Source of the DNA: CAZNKU01 sp045541135
GTDB taxonomy: Bacteria > Bacillota > Clostridia > Monoglobales > Firm-18
Assembly (NCBI GenBank): GCA_045541135.1
Contig: JAZQIO010000095.1
Location: forward strand, 1-42,887
DNA: 42,887 bases
Direction of reading: 5' to 3'
Position numbers and translations under genes: made by a program. Shown here one piece after another: positions 23,127 through 30,902 of this stretch (within the stretch, counting starts at the first letter, position 1; the number at the start of each line of letters is the position of its first letter). Below the pieces are notes generated by a model. The model was not told where the DNA came from. It saw only the letters and a list, made by a program, of their open reading frames with translations, and did no database searches.

Positions 23127-23398
23127 AATATCAAATTGAAATGTCCAACCGTTTTAAAAAAGATTACAAACTTGCACAAAAGCGTGGATATGATATATCT
23201 TTGCTAAAAGAAGTTATCAGTATTCTTGCAAGTGGAGAACAACTTCCGGAAAAATATTATGATCACCCTTTAACAGGCGATTACAAAGGTTGCAGAGAAT
23301 GTCATATATTGCCTGATTGGCTTTTGATTTACCGGGTGGAAAAAGACCTTTTGGTTTTGGGTTTAACCCGAACAGGAACACATAGTGACTTGTTTTGA
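23123..23398 (+). CDS. yafQ: YafQ-family mRNA interferase toxin
   Basis: A 91-residue RelE-superfamily toxin of the YafQ type, which cuts mRNA on the ribosome. The diagnostic C-terminal half is present: HPLTGDYKGCRECHILPDWL, then LIYR, and GLTRTGTHSDLF. These include the histidines and aspartate used in catalysis by YafQ. The gene overlaps its antitoxin by 4 nt, which couples their translation. It ends at a bidirectional hairpin. Confidence 0.9.
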   Translation: MKYQIEMSNRFKKDYKLAQKRGYDISLLKEVISILASGEQLPEKYYDHPLTGDYKGCRECHILPDWLLIYRVEKDLLVLGLTRTGTHSDLF

Positions 23399-23416
23399 AA
23401 ATACTATATAATGAGG

Positions 23417-23452
23417 AAAGGATATCCTGCACATCATTGCTGGATATCCTTT
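23417..23452. terminator. Bidirectional terminator
   Basis: AAAGGATATCC (23417-23427) pairs with GGATATCCTTT (23442-23452), flanked by A and T runs. It serves the toxin gene on the plus strand and the convergent gene on the minus strand; the last codons of the latter overlap the hairpin's right arm. Confidence 0.82.
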
Positions 23453-24162
23453 TTGCTATGCTTTTTTCTGGGAGATTTCTGATTCTTTCTAATTTCTGTT
23501 ATAAGATTGCTTATTTTATTACAAATTATTTCCGGGATAGTTTTATCCTCTGAATCAACATTGATAACGATATTATCATCAATGATAAGTACACTTGTGA
23601 AACATTCATAACCTATAAAAACCTCTATGTTTTTTCTCAACGTATCTAAAGTTAACTTATGATTTGAATCTCTAATTAACTTGGTTATTTCTTTTTTTAA
23701 TTCTGCTATTTCTCTTTTCAACTGTTCAACCTCGTAGTTAGAGTTATGTGCGGTTGGCCGTACTGATTGTTGTTTTCCTTCACTTTGGTTTGTTTCCACT
23801 ATCCTTTCCAATGGTAATATAAATACTCTTTTTGATACATGTATAACACTATCTGTCCTTGGTCGTAAGGTATTTAATAATTCCTCTTTACACTCCTCTT
23901 GCTTAAGCCTGTATGATGAGACATAATACTTACCTTTTTTACAGAATATTTCATCTTCTACAAGAACATCCAAAGCATGCGTTACCGAACGTCTAATTTT
24001 CTCTACTTTTTTAAGTACAACATCTCCTTTGTTTTTTTCAAAAAAAGTTGGATCATCAAATTTTATAACCGCATTTACGTAATCTAAAATACGTGGATAC
24101 TGCTCTATGTTTTTTTCATTTATTACATTCTTATATATTTTTCTTAACGTATCTTTATACAT
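23434..24162 (-). CDS. Unknown protein with winged-helix-like N-terminus and coiled coil
   Basis: A 242-residue cytoplasmic protein that I do not recognise. Residues about 5-105 could form a winged helix (RILDYVNAVIKFDDPTFFEK, then IRRSVTHALDVLVEDEIF, then KKGKYYV). A basic beta segment and a coiled coil (EVEQLKREIAELKKEITKLI) follow, then a small alpha/beta domain with SVLIIDDNIVINVDSEDK and a Lys/Arg-rich tail. This suggests a DNA-binding regulator or replication or partition factor, but nothing confirms it. The ATG at 24162 has AGGAG 8 nt upstream. It diverges from the helicase operon across a 359-bp noncoding region. Confidence 0.65.
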   Translation of the reverse strand: MYKDTLRKIYKNVINEKNIEQYPRILDYVNAVIKFDDPTFFEKNKGDVVLKKVEKIRRSVTHALDVLVEDEIFCKKGKYYVSSYRLKQEECKEELLNTLRPRTDSVIHVSKRVFILPLERIVETNQSEGKQQSVRPTAHNSNYEVEQLKREIAELKKEITKLIRDSNHKLTLDTLRKNIEVFIGYECFTSVLIIDDNIVINVDSEDKTIPEIICNKISNLITEIRKNQKSPRKKHSKKDIQQ

Positions 24163-24313
24163 AAAAACTCCTATCAAAAAAATTTAAAAATTTGTGATTT
24201 AGACTGGTATTTTTGTGTCTATTATTTTGACGGTACTTACCATCATCAAAAATAATATCACGAAAATGGCGAAAAGTCAAGTTCTAGCTGTGGAAAAATG
24301 GCTAAAAACCGCT

Positions 24314-24342
24314 TTGACTCGAGTTTTTTTGTGTGATATACT
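24314..24342 (+). promoter_or_regulatory. Promoter of the DUF927 operon
   Basis: TTGACT (24314-24319) and TATACT (24337-24342) are 17 bp apart. The predicted leader is about 170 nt long. Confidence 0.7.
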
Positions 24343-24411
24343 TGTATCGCAATCAAGATTTCGGGTTGAAAAGTCGACGTCAACACAGAAGTTTTGAAAG
24401 CACATAAAATA

Positions 24412-24426
24412 TCCACATCATGTGGA
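24412..24426. repeat. 15-bp palindrome in the DUF927 leader
   Basis: TCCACATCATGTGGA is a perfect 6-bp dyad around TCA. It could be an operator or an origin element. Confidence 0.55.
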
Positions 24427-24521
24427 ATATACTGTATAACGACATCTTGCGGTGATATGCTGATGTTGCATGTAAAATTACAGTATGTATTAAAAATTTA
24501 TTTTAAAGGAGGACATTTTAA

Positions 24522-24905
24522 ATGTTTAAAAGTTTTAAGCAAACGTCAAATAAGAAGGCAATGATTCCGGTAGGTGTTTATGCATCTGAGGTAAAGGCAG
24601 TTGAGTTTCATCCTGACTATGCGGATGAATCTGCAATACTTATCACATATGAGTTAACAGGTCCAGGTGAGAGCCAAAAGGTACAGTCATACAAGGAAAC
24701 ATTTTTCTTGAATGATGCCAATAAAAGAACAAAAGTATTTTTCGAATACCTTGATGCGAACGGCATTACTCCCGAAACCTTAAAATCTTTCGAGGGTTGT
24801 TCAGAGGAGCTCACCATTAAGAAGAATGTTCGAGGTGCCGTAACATTCCCTACAATCACAGAACGCAGGTTTGTTTCCCAAGGTGATGAAGATGTGGCGA
24901 TTTAA
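24522..24905 (+). CDS. Unknown phage-like protein preceding the DUF927 ATPase
   Basis: A 127-residue protein that I do not firmly recognise. It begins MFKSFKQTSNKKAMIPVGVY and is beta-rich with ILITYELTGPG, KETFFLNDANKRTKVFFEYL and VTFPTITERRFV. The layout is like small phage proteins of the DUF669 kind that accompany replication genes, but I cannot confirm this. It overlaps the DUF927 gene by 14 nt, so the two are made together. AAAGGAGG precedes the ATG. Confidence 0.65.
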   Translation: MFKSFKQTSNKKAMIPVGVYASEVKAVEFHPDYADESAILITYELTGPGESQKVQSYKETFFLNDANKRTKVFFEYLDANGITPETLKSFEGCSEELTIKKNVRGAVTFPTITERRFVSQGDEDVAI

Positions 24906-26586
24906 TAATAATAGAACTGAAATTTCACCTGATGAAGACGGCAATTTCGTCGATTTTTCCGAAAAAGTATCAGTGACCTTAGCGGTCACTGATATTTTAA
25001 GCGGTGAAAGATGGGTGGAAATTTCAATAGATAGTGAAGATGGTGGTATGGAACCTATTGAATTACCACGTGATGCCATTGGTAGCGGTATAGTTCCAAC
25101 ATTAGTAAAGTATGGACTTACAGTTTTAGATACTAAAGATTGTAACACGATTTTGTCTGAGGTGCTATTTGATACAGAAAAAACGGCAGAGAAAAAATAT
25201 GTGCACGATATTCTTGGATTCTATTCATATAAAAACCAAGATATTTATTTTGCACATCATCCAATGGGTAACATAAACCCAAAACATGTAAAGTCTAAGT
25301 ATAAGTTTTCGCAAAAGACAGAACCCAACGGAACTTTAGAAGGTTGGAAGGCTTACGTTAATAAAGTAATATTGGGAAGTCCGACAATGGAACTGGCATT
25401 GGCTTTAGGCGCATTGTCACCGGTGGCTCATGTTCTCAGAGATAATGGCGTGATTGAAGAGGTTGTTCTTATCAACATTTATGGCAAGTCATCAACAGGT
25501 AAAAGTACTACCATGAAGGTAATGGCAGGTATGTTTGCTTGTCCTCGTGAGAGTGTTGGAATTATCGGAGACTTTGATTCCACATTGAATGCGTTTTACG
25601 CACAGTTGGAAAGCAAAAAAGGGTTTCCTATTCTTTTCGACGAGACCACAGCAAAAACCGGCGATTGGGACTTTTCGGAAATTATTTATAATTTGCCCAA
25701 AGGAACAGGAAAGTTAAGGTGCAACAATATTGGCAAGTTAAGAGAACAGGTTAGTTTTTCAGGTGCGATAATCTTTACAGGCGAGCATAGTTTGCTTAAT
25801 AAAGTAAAATCAGGTATGAATGCTCGTTTGTTTGAACTGAATTTACCTTGGACTAATAACGGAGAGCATGCAAGAGCAATATTGAAAGGGTGTCGTGCTC
25901 ATAGTGGCCATGCTGTGTACCCGATTGTAGAGTGGATATTGTGCCACAAGGATTGGATAATAAAGCAATATAAAGTTCAGTTTGATTCTTTGTTAAGAGA
26001 AGAAAATCCAAGCTCAGGTATCGCTGAACGTTTATTGAAGATTTGTGCACAAATAGTCGTATCTGCAATAGTTGTGAAACTTTCCTTGAACTTGGATATC
26101 GATATCGGCTCAATAAGAAATGTTTTGATAGAACAATATCACATTGCGGCTGATAAGTTAAAGAGTAATCCTGAGTTATGGTTAGAAAACGTTAAAAACA
26201 AGATCTTATATAATAACGGTAAATTTCCTATACCTGAGATTGCATCTTCCACATCACAAGTTTGGGGCGAAAGGGGAAAATATTTAAAAAAACAGGTATT
26301 TTGGGTAAGTGAAGTCGTGTTTGAAAATCTTGTTAAAGAGGAAACTGATGAAGATCTTAATGTAGTGAGAAAAATTTTTCACGAAAATGGTTGGCTCATT
26401 AAGGCCTCTAATAACGGCTTTATTCATAAACGCACAATAGCTGGAGCACAACTCCGTTGCTATGCCTTGAATTTGTCTTCAGAGGATGTTTCGGGTGAAG
26501 AGAAGATTGTGCAAAAAAGCAAAATGTTATCTCCGAAAGCTGGCAGTAAATTAAAATCACTGTTAGATGATACGGATGAAGAGTAA
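24892..26586 (+). CDS. DUF927 helicase-like ATPase
   Basis: A 564-residue protein of the DUF927 type, found in phages and integrative elements and believed to act in DNA replication as a helicase- or primase-associated ATPase. The ATP site is visible as NIYGKSSTGKSTTMKVM (Walker A near residues 198-206) and FPILFDET (Walker B near 245-252), followed by a sensor-like GAIIFTGEHSLL. The flanks include the LALALGALSPVAHVL segment typical before Walker A. No primase zinc motif is seen. The ATG at 24892 has AAGGTG 6 nt upstream; homology starts soon after. The gene overlaps the previous one by 14 nt. Confidence 0.82.
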   Translation: MWRFNNNRTEISPDEDGNFVDFSEKVSVTLAVTDILSGERWVEISIDSEDGGMEPIELPRDAIGSGIVPTLVKYGLTVLDTKDCNTILSEVLFDTEKTAEKKYVHDILGFYSYKNQDIYFAHHPMGNINPKHVKSKYKFSQKTEPNGTLEGWKAYVNKVILGSPTMELALALGALSPVAHVLRDNGVIEEVVLINIYGKSSTGKSTTMKVMAGMFACPRESVGIIGDFDSTLNAFYAQLESKKGFPILFDETTAKTGDWDFSEIIYNLPKGTGKLRCNNIGKLREQVSFSGAIIFTGEHSLLNKVKSGMNARLFELNLPWTNNGEHARAILKGCRAHSGHAVYPIVEWILCHKDWIIKQYKVQFDSLLREENPSSGIAERLLKICAQIVVSAIVVKLSLNLDIDIGSIRNVLIEQYHIAADKLKSNPELWLENVKNKILYNNGKFPIPEIASSTSQVWGERGKYLKKQVFWVSEVVFENLVKEETDEDLNVVRKIFHENGWLIKASNNGFIHKRTIAGAQLRCYALNLSSEDVSGEEKIVQKSKMLSPKAGSKLKSLLDDTDEE

Positions 26587-26600
26587 AAGGGGGGAGATTA

Positions 26601-26744
26601 ATGAATATAATTATTAAAATAACACGAAGTGACCTGAAAGACAAAAAATATTCAAACCGTAAGATCACAAATGTTGTAAATAAGCCATTCAATAATGACG
26701 ACAAAATTTTGATTTGTGACATAATAAAGAAAGCAATAGATTAA
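26601..26744 (+). CDS. Small unknown protein (47 aa)
   Basis: A short frame reading MNIIIKITRSDLKDKKYSNR, then KITNVVNKPFNNDDKILICD, then IIKKAID. GGGGGGAG stands 5 nt upstream of the ATG, and the frame begins 14 nt after the DUF927 stop, so it is a likely third gene of that operon. It is basic and has no signal peptide. I know no family for it. Confidence 0.5.
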   Translation: MNIIIKITRSDLKDKKYSNRKITNVVNKPFNNDDKILICDIIKKAID

Positions 26745-26753
26745 TTCACTAGA

Positions 26754-26778
26754 GTCATGGGGGATTATCCCTCATGAC
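26754..26778. repeat. Hairpin before the second serine recombinase
   Basis: GTCATGGGGGA (26754-26764) pairs with TCCCTCATGAC (26768-26778) with one G-T pair and a 3-nt loop. No T run follows. It may stall transcription or separate the operon from the recombinase gene. Confidence 0.6.
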
Positions 26779-26800
26779 GCATAATCAAGGAGGTATAAAT

Positions 26801-28291
26801 ATGAGTAATAAAATATTGGCAGTCAGTTATATGCGATATTCATCTCACAACCAAGATGAAAAATCTATAAAATATCAACGCAGAGTTATAAAGGAATATT
26901 GCGAAGCCAGGGGTATAGAACTTGTCAAGGAATACATTGATGAGGGCATTACCGGTACAATTGACAGGCGAGAAAGTTTTCAGAACCTTATCAAAGATGC
27001 AAAGAACAAACCTGATTGGAATCTGGTAATAATATACGATTTCAGCAGATTTTCAAGAAAGCTCAGGCACTTTATTGACTGCGTAGATGACTTGGAAGAC
27101 ATAGGCATTGACATTGAAAGTGCAACGCAACCCATTGGTAAGAATAATGAGGGCAAGCTTTTGAGAAACATTATGTTTGCAATTAATGAATTTTACACTG
27201 TGAATGGTGCGAAGCACGTTCATGACAGCTTATTAACAAAGGCAAATAGTGCTCGCCATTGTGGAGGTAAACCACCATTGGGCTATGATACAGATGATGA
27301 AGGTAATTATATAATTAATGAAAGAGAAGCAGAAGTTGTAAAATATATTTTTGATATGTATCTATGCGGTCATAGTTATTCGATGATGGTGCAAGAACTT
27401 GCAAATAAAGGTTATACGAATAAGAACGGTAAGGCTTTTAGCAAGAATTCTTTTTCCGGTATATTAACACAGGAAAAATACAAAGGCACATATACATGGA
27501 ATAAAGCTGCTGCAAAAGATAATCAAGGTAGGCGCAACTCTCATAAGCATAAAAGCTTAGATAAGCAGGTTAGAATTGAAAAAGGATGCCCTGCAATAGT
27601 TTCTGAGGAACAATTTGAAGCGGTGGCTCAACGTATGAATAAGAGAAAAGATAAAACTGAGGCATCTGTTGGCAGAAATAAATATATGCTTAGCGGTTTG
27701 AAAATTCTTAAATGTGCAGAGTGTGGGTCCTACATGATAGGAACAAAAAACAACTCACACGGTAGAGAGTATGATGTGTATTATTGCCCCAACCATAAAG
27801 CTAAGAAATGTTCGATGCCGCAAATCAAGGCAGAAAATCTCAATCAAATGATTGCGGGCTTAATAGTGCGCGATATTTACAAAAGAGATGACCTTGATGA
27901 AATTTTAAAAATAACCAAAAGAAATAATGAACTTAAGGCCATCAAAGATAGAATAACCGGTAAGGAAAAGGCTATCAATAATATTATAAAGGCTTTTGAA
28001 ACCGGTTGCAGTCCAACAATGGAAAGCAGATTAAAGAAACTACAAGCTGAAAAAGAATTGTTGGAAAATAAATATGCGCAACATATTGAATGCTTAAAAG
28101 ATATACAATCAGGTAATAAGAAGAAGGTATTTAATAAATTAGGAAAGTACCTTGTTACATCACATGATCCTGCCGTAAAGACGTTTATAAAAGATACCAT
28201 AGAATGTATTACGATAGGTCATGATGATGTAACAATCGAATACAAAAGTGCTGTTTCTGAAAGTATGAATTCAGAACGTATAGCAGGTTAA
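26801..28291 (+). CDS. Large serine recombinase, island integrase candidate 2
   Basis: A 496-residue large serine recombinase. The N-terminal catalytic domain has SYMRYSSHNQ with Ser14 and YDFSRFSRKLRHFIDC. A recombinase domain follows (HCGGKPPLGYDTDDE, then ILTQEKYKGTYTWNKAAAKD), then a zinc ribbon (CAECGSYMIGTKNN, then CPNHKAKKC) and a coiled coil (about 375-440). It is a diverged paralogue of the recombinase at 21234. Codon use is even over the length, unlike that gene. The ATG at 26801 has AAGGAGGT 7 nt upstream; an earlier in-frame ATG lies in the hairpin. With two large recombinases the island may be a composite. Confidence 0.93.
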   Translation: MSNKILAVSYMRYSSHNQDEKSIKYQRRVIKEYCEARGIELVKEYIDEGITGTIDRRESFQNLIKDAKNKPDWNLVIIYDFSRFSRKLRHFIDCVDDLEDIGIDIESATQPIGKNNEGKLLRNIMFAINEFYTVNGAKHVHDSLLTKANSARHCGGKPPLGYDTDDEGNYIINEREAEVVKYIFDMYLCGHSYSMMVQELANKGYTNKNGKAFSKNSFSGILTQEKYKGTYTWNKAAAKDNQGRRNSHKHKSLDKQVRIEKGCPAIVSEEQFEAVAQRMNKRKDKTEASVGRNKYMLSGLKILKCAECGSYMIGTKNNSHGREYDVYYCPNHKAKKCSMPQIKAENLNQMIAGLIVRDIYKRDDLDEILKITKRNNELKAIKDRITGKEKAINNIIKAFETGCSPTMESRLKKLQAEKELLENKYAQHIECLKDIQSGNKKKVFNKLGKYLVTSHDPAVKTFIKDTIECITIGHDDVTIEYKSAVSESMNSERIAG

Positions 28292-28311
28292 TTAAAAGGA
28301 GGACAAAATTA

Positions 28312-28710
28312 ATGATCACATATTATTTTAAAGCTTATTTTATAAGAAAGAACGACGATACATATATAGTAGAAATCCCTGAACTTAATGATTGCTACAC
28401 TTATGGTAAGACATACGATGAAGCGTATAGCAGGGCAACAGAGTTGGTAAAAGAATATTTTAAGGTAAACCCAGATAATCTATATGATTACATAAGAGTG
28501 TATGAAGGCTACGAAGAGTACGACTTAGATGAACACGTTAAAGTGGCAACAATAGTTTTTGATGTTGATGAGTTTGTAAAAGAAAACTATACAAATGAAG
28601 TTACTATGACACTTAGAGTACCTGAATGGGTAGACCATTTTGCAGAAAGAGAAGGTATTCCCGTTACAGAATATCTTCAAAAAGCAGTTGAGGAGTATAT
28701 GGCAGGATAG
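28312..28710 (+). CDS. HicB-family antitoxin-like protein without a HicA partner
   Basis: A 132-residue HicB-type protein. Residues 1-60 form the partial RNase H-like fold (YYFKAYFIRKNDDTYIVEIP, then ELNDCYTYGKTYDEAYSRAT). Residues 101-130 form a ribbon-helix-helix DNA-binding domain (VTMTLRVPEWVDHFAEREGI). HicB normally neutralises the small HicA toxin encoded beside it. No HicA-like frame lies on either side; the upstream gene is the recombinase, 21 nt away with its own AGGAGG. It may act as a solitary regulator of the recombinase operon or as an anti-toxin against other elements. Confidence 0.82.
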   Translation: MITYYFKAYFIRKNDDTYIVEIPELNDCYTYGKTYDEAYSRATELVKEYFKVNPDNLYDYIRVYEGYEEYDLDEHVKVATIVFDVDEFVKENYTNEVTMTLRVPEWVDHFAEREGIPVTEYLQKAVEEYMAG

Positions 28711-28725
28711 AAATTAATAAACAAG

Positions 28726-28760
28726 AGCCTATTGCGATGCAATAGGCTTTGTTTAATCTT
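28726..28760 (+). terminator. Terminator after the hicB-like gene
   Basis: AGCCTATTGC (28726-28735) pairs with GCAATAGGCT (28739-28748) around GAT, followed by TTGTTTAATCTTTTT. It lies 15 nt after the stop codon. Confidence 0.8.
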
Positions 28761-28802
28761 TTTAAAGAAAATAGTATTCATAAAAGTTGTATAATAAATA
28801 TG

Positions 28803-28881
28803 ATATTTCATGTTTTTCTTAAAATATTTTATATTTTCGTTAAAATATTTCACATTTTTGTTAAAATATTTCGCGTTTTTG
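28803..28881. repeat. 21-bp tandem repeats in an AT-rich region
   Basis: Three units of the form TTAAAATATTT(CACATTTTTG) start at 28819, 28840 and 28861, with partial units before and after. The region 28749-29022 otherwise holds only a promoter. Tandem AT-rich units of one helical-turn multiple (21 bp) could be iterons or binding sites. Confidence 0.65.
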
Positions 28882-28979
28882 TCAAATGAATTTGTTTTTT
28901 AACAAAAAGATTGCTTTTTTATATCGCGAATGTGTTTTGGTATTATCGCAAAATAATTGTAAATTTTTCGTTAATGGTA

Positions 28980-29008
28980 TTGCATAAATCTTTTTGCTGT
29001 GCTATAAT
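28980..29008 (+). promoter_or_regulatory. Promoter of the 29032 gene
   Basis: TTGCAT (28980-28985) and TATAAT (29003-29008) are separated by 17 bp, 23 nt upstream of the ATG at 29032. Confidence 0.75.
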
Positions 29009-29031
29009 AATATCATGGGAGAGTGAATGAT

Positions 29032-29409
29032 ATGGGCAATTATAATTTTGATTTTAATTTTATAAAGTCAGGGGCACCTATAGTTACTATCAGTTCGTTA
29101 GGTATTTCCTTTAACTCGTTATCGCGTTCAATGCTTAAATATCCTAAAAAGATTAATGTTGGATTTGATGAGAATGCACGTGCTATTGGAGTAAAGGCAC
29201 ATAATGAAAGTAGTAGTGTAGTTAGTTATGAGTTTGAGGGCAGAGAACGGAATGGTTGGATAAGGATAGGATGTAAAGATTTCGTTAAATATTTATATAC
29301 AATTACAAATATTGATTTTATATCAAAAGCCATACAGTTTATTGCAGAGTATGATGAGGATGAAGAGATGCTCATTATAATTGTAGATGAAGAACATATT
29401 AAACGATAA
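29032..29409 (+). CDS. Unknown island protein (125 aa)
   Basis: A 125-residue protein of unknown function. It reads MGNYNFDFNFIKSGAPIVTI, then LSRSMLKYPKKINVGFDENA, and ends with an acidic stretch YDEDEEMLIIIVDEEHIKR. It has no membrane span or known catalytic motif. It has its own strong promoter and a terminator-like hairpin directly after it, so it is a single-gene unit. The ATG at 29032 is preferred to the GTG at 29023, which overlaps the GGAGAG site. Confidence 0.65.
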   Translation: MGNYNFDFNFIKSGAPIVTISSLGISFNSLSRSMLKYPKKINVGFDENARAIGVKAHNESSSVVSYEFEGRERNGWIRIGCKDFVKYLYTITNIDFISKAIQFIAEYDEDEEMLIIIVDEEHIKR

Positions 29410-29415
29410 AAAGAA

Positions 29416-29458
29416 AAAGATAATGGAAATGTAGGCCTAATTACATTCCATTATCTTT
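29416..29458 (+). terminator. Terminator-like hairpin
   Basis: AAAGATAATGGAAATGTA (29416-29433) pairs with 29442-29458, with a single bulge. It lies 6 nt past the stop of the preceding gene. Confidence 0.7.
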
Positions 29459-29461
29459 AGG

Positions 29462-29558
29462 GGTTGACAAAGCAATTACCAAAGGTAATTACTATATCAA
29501 GTTTTCAAACATAGTATATCACCTTTGTGTCGCAATTGCAATACTTTTTTGTCAACTG
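29462..29558. promoter_or_regulatory. Long imperfect inverted repeat with promoter-like boxes
   Basis: The segment is bounded by GTTGACAAA and TTTGTCAAC. The halves share GCAATT and CAAAGGT-type words in opposite directions. A short palindrome, AATTACCAAAGGTAATT, lies at 29474-29490. On the minus strand TTGCAA and TATACT are 17 bp apart. The structure looks like paired promoters with repressor sites, though the plus-strand spacing is poor. Confidence 0.45.
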
Positions 29559-29624
29559 AGAAAGGAGTTGCACCGTGGCTTTTTATTGTTTTATTTAAAA
29601 CAATATGGAAAGGAGGTATTTTAT

Positions 29625-29744
29625 ATGGCAAAAACTAAGACAAGTGTAAGAGGATTAAAAAATAAAAAAATCGTTGTTGTTAAGGCATATAAAAAGAAAA
29701 ATGGGGTAAAGGTCCCTGAACATAGACGTTCTACGCCTAATTAA
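29625..29744 (+). CDS. Small basic protein (39 aa)
   Basis: A short frame reading MAKTKTSVRGLKNKKIVVVK, then AYKKKNGVKVPEHRRSTPN. It is very basic (Lys and Arg make up about a third). AAAGGAGG at 29609-29616 is well placed, and a strong terminator-like hairpin follows the stop, so it is probably a real gene. The pattern resembles small DNA- or RNA-binding proteins, but I know no family. Confidence 0.6.
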   Translation: MAKTKTSVRGLKNKKIVVVKAYKKKNGVKVPEHRRSTPN

Positions 29745-29755
29745 TAACGAATATG

Positions 29756-29790
29756 TAACGGAAGAGTGTATTTTTCATTCTTCCGTTATT
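29756..29790 (+). terminator. Terminator of the small basic gene
   Basis: TAACGGAAGAGTG (29756-29768) pairs with CATTCTTCCGTTA (29776-29788) with one G-T pair, followed by TT. The loop is T-rich. Confidence 0.72.
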
Positions 29791-29821
29791 CTACTAAATA
29801 CTATGTGAAAGGATTGTTGTT

Positions 29822-30775
29822 ATGAAAAGAGGAAAGAATTATTTACGTATTCCGCCTGTTACGCTTGAAATGTTTAAAAAAGAAGAAACTGATTATTTTC
29901 AAATAGTGGGTGTAATATTGGCGTATAAAAAAGATATTAAAAATGGAATGTATAAGGATTTATCAATAATATATGAAAACGATGTTTTACATTACGCTCA
30001 TAATGTTATTCCGCCAATTTGTAATGGTAGATATTCCATGTACAACAGGAAGGGAAGAAGTATTATAAGAAAAGATTTACCCAAAATTCACAAGTACTTT
30101 TCTCACGAAGTATATCCTTATGGAGATACATCAAAAATGATGGTAGATGCATCTTTTTGGAAGGAAGTTTGGCAAAGGGATGAATGGTTACCAGAACAAT
30201 TAAGTTTAAATATTGAGCTTAAAGAAGAGAATGATACAAGCTGTTGTTTTTGGGTAAAAAGTGAAGAAATTATTGATAGGAGAAGTAGACAAGCGGAATT
30301 TAGACTCTTGTTTAACATTAATTTGATTTCTGAGAATTGTGGAAATTTTCAATTAATAGGAAGTAATAGTGAAGTTGAATATGTGTTAAAAACATTGAAT
30401 GTAGACTGGGAACTTTTGCCGCCTGGACATGTTGATATTGAATATGTAGACAGATACTTTGGTAAAAAAAGTGAAAATGAGCAAAAAGAAATTTTGGAAA
30501 GATTTGAATACATAAAATCCTTAAAACCAAAGCAGTTTATTAGAGGTACAAGTCAATTTTCTCAATATTTTGGTGCAATAATGTCTAACGATGTTGTGGT
30601 TCTTGAGAATACTCATGTTGGTAATGCGATTTATGTTTTTTATGATGATTGGGAAGTTTTGTCAAAATTAAGTAGGACAGAACTTATCAGAATGAATTCT
30701 GACAAAGTAGTTAGAATACAACATAGAGGAAATTGGAAAAAAATTCTTTGTGGTGTAATTGAATGTAAAATTTAA
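29822..30775 (+). CDS. Unknown 317-aa cargo protein with a conserved-looking C-terminal domain
   Basis: A 317-residue cytoplasmic protein that I do not recognise. It starts MKRGKNYLRIPPVTLEMFKK. The middle (130-200) is rich in charged strands. The C-terminal 95 residues, from FEYIKSLKPKQFIRGTSQF through YFGAIMSNDVVVLENTHVGN, AIYVFYDDWEVLSKLSRTEL and VVRIQHRGNWKKILCGVIE, look like a compact alpha/beta domain. No catalytic signature, membrane span or zinc motif is visible. It is the last gene before the att-like sites, the usual place for cargo such as defence or fitness genes, but there is no direct evidence for such a role. A GAAAGGA site precedes the ATG. Confidence 0.7.
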   Translation: MKRGKNYLRIPPVTLEMFKKEETDYFQIVGVILAYKKDIKNGMYKDLSIIYENDVLHYAHNVIPPICNGRYSMYNRKGRSIIRKDLPKIHKYFSHEVYPYGDTSKMMVDASFWKEVWQRDEWLPEQLSLNIELKEENDTSCCFWVKSEEIIDRRSRQAEFRLLFNINLISENCGNFQLIGSNSEVEYVLKTLNVDWELLPPGHVDIEYVDRYFGKKSENEQKEILERFEYIKSLKPKQFIRGTSQFSQYFGAIMSNDVVVLENTHVGNAIYVFYDDWEVLSKLSRTELIRMNSDKVVRIQHRGNWKKILCGVIECKI

Positions 30776-30889
30776 AATTCCATATTATGGTTTTTAAAAT
30801 AGTATGGATTATAAAGGCTATCCCGGATCCAACAACCGGGATGGCAAGGAAATCCTATATAAAAAAGACGTGAAAATGAACGGTTACGA
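30776..30889. other. Noncoding segment with a hairpin before the first ssrA-tail copy
   Basis: No gene is visible. GCTATCCCGG (30817-30826) and CCGGGATGGC (30836-30845) form a stem with one G-T pair. A weaker stem, CCATATTAT with ATAGTATGG, lies just before it at 30780-30807. Confidence 0.5.
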
Positions 30890-30902
30890 CTCATCTCCAC
30901 CA
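30890..30902. other. Short copy of the ssrA 3' end
   Basis: CTCATCTCCACCA matches the last 13 nt of ssrA. A terminator-like hairpin follows at once. It looks like the remnant of an attachment site used by an earlier insertion. Confidence 0.55.

Larger units (their letters stand above)
24163..24521. other. Noncoding divergent region, possible origin or control region
   Basis: This 359-bp gap has no gene. It contains an imperfect inverted repeat around 24217-24251 (ATTTTGACGGTA and ACCATCATCAAAAAT), a strong promoter (24314-24342), a 15-bp palindrome (24412-24426) and a long leader before the gene at 24522. It lies between a putative DNA-binding protein and a DUF927 ATPase, which would suit a replication origin of the element. 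This is inference. Confidence 0.4.

Noticed and set aside
22316..23179. 287-codon minus-strand frame across the recombinase end and the antitoxin
   Set aside because: It crosses two well-supported plus-strand genes and a promoter and resembles no protein family.
29575..29598. Seven-codon GTG frame after an AAAGGAG site
   Set aside because: It is too short to support as a gene, with no sign of a leader-peptide mechanism.
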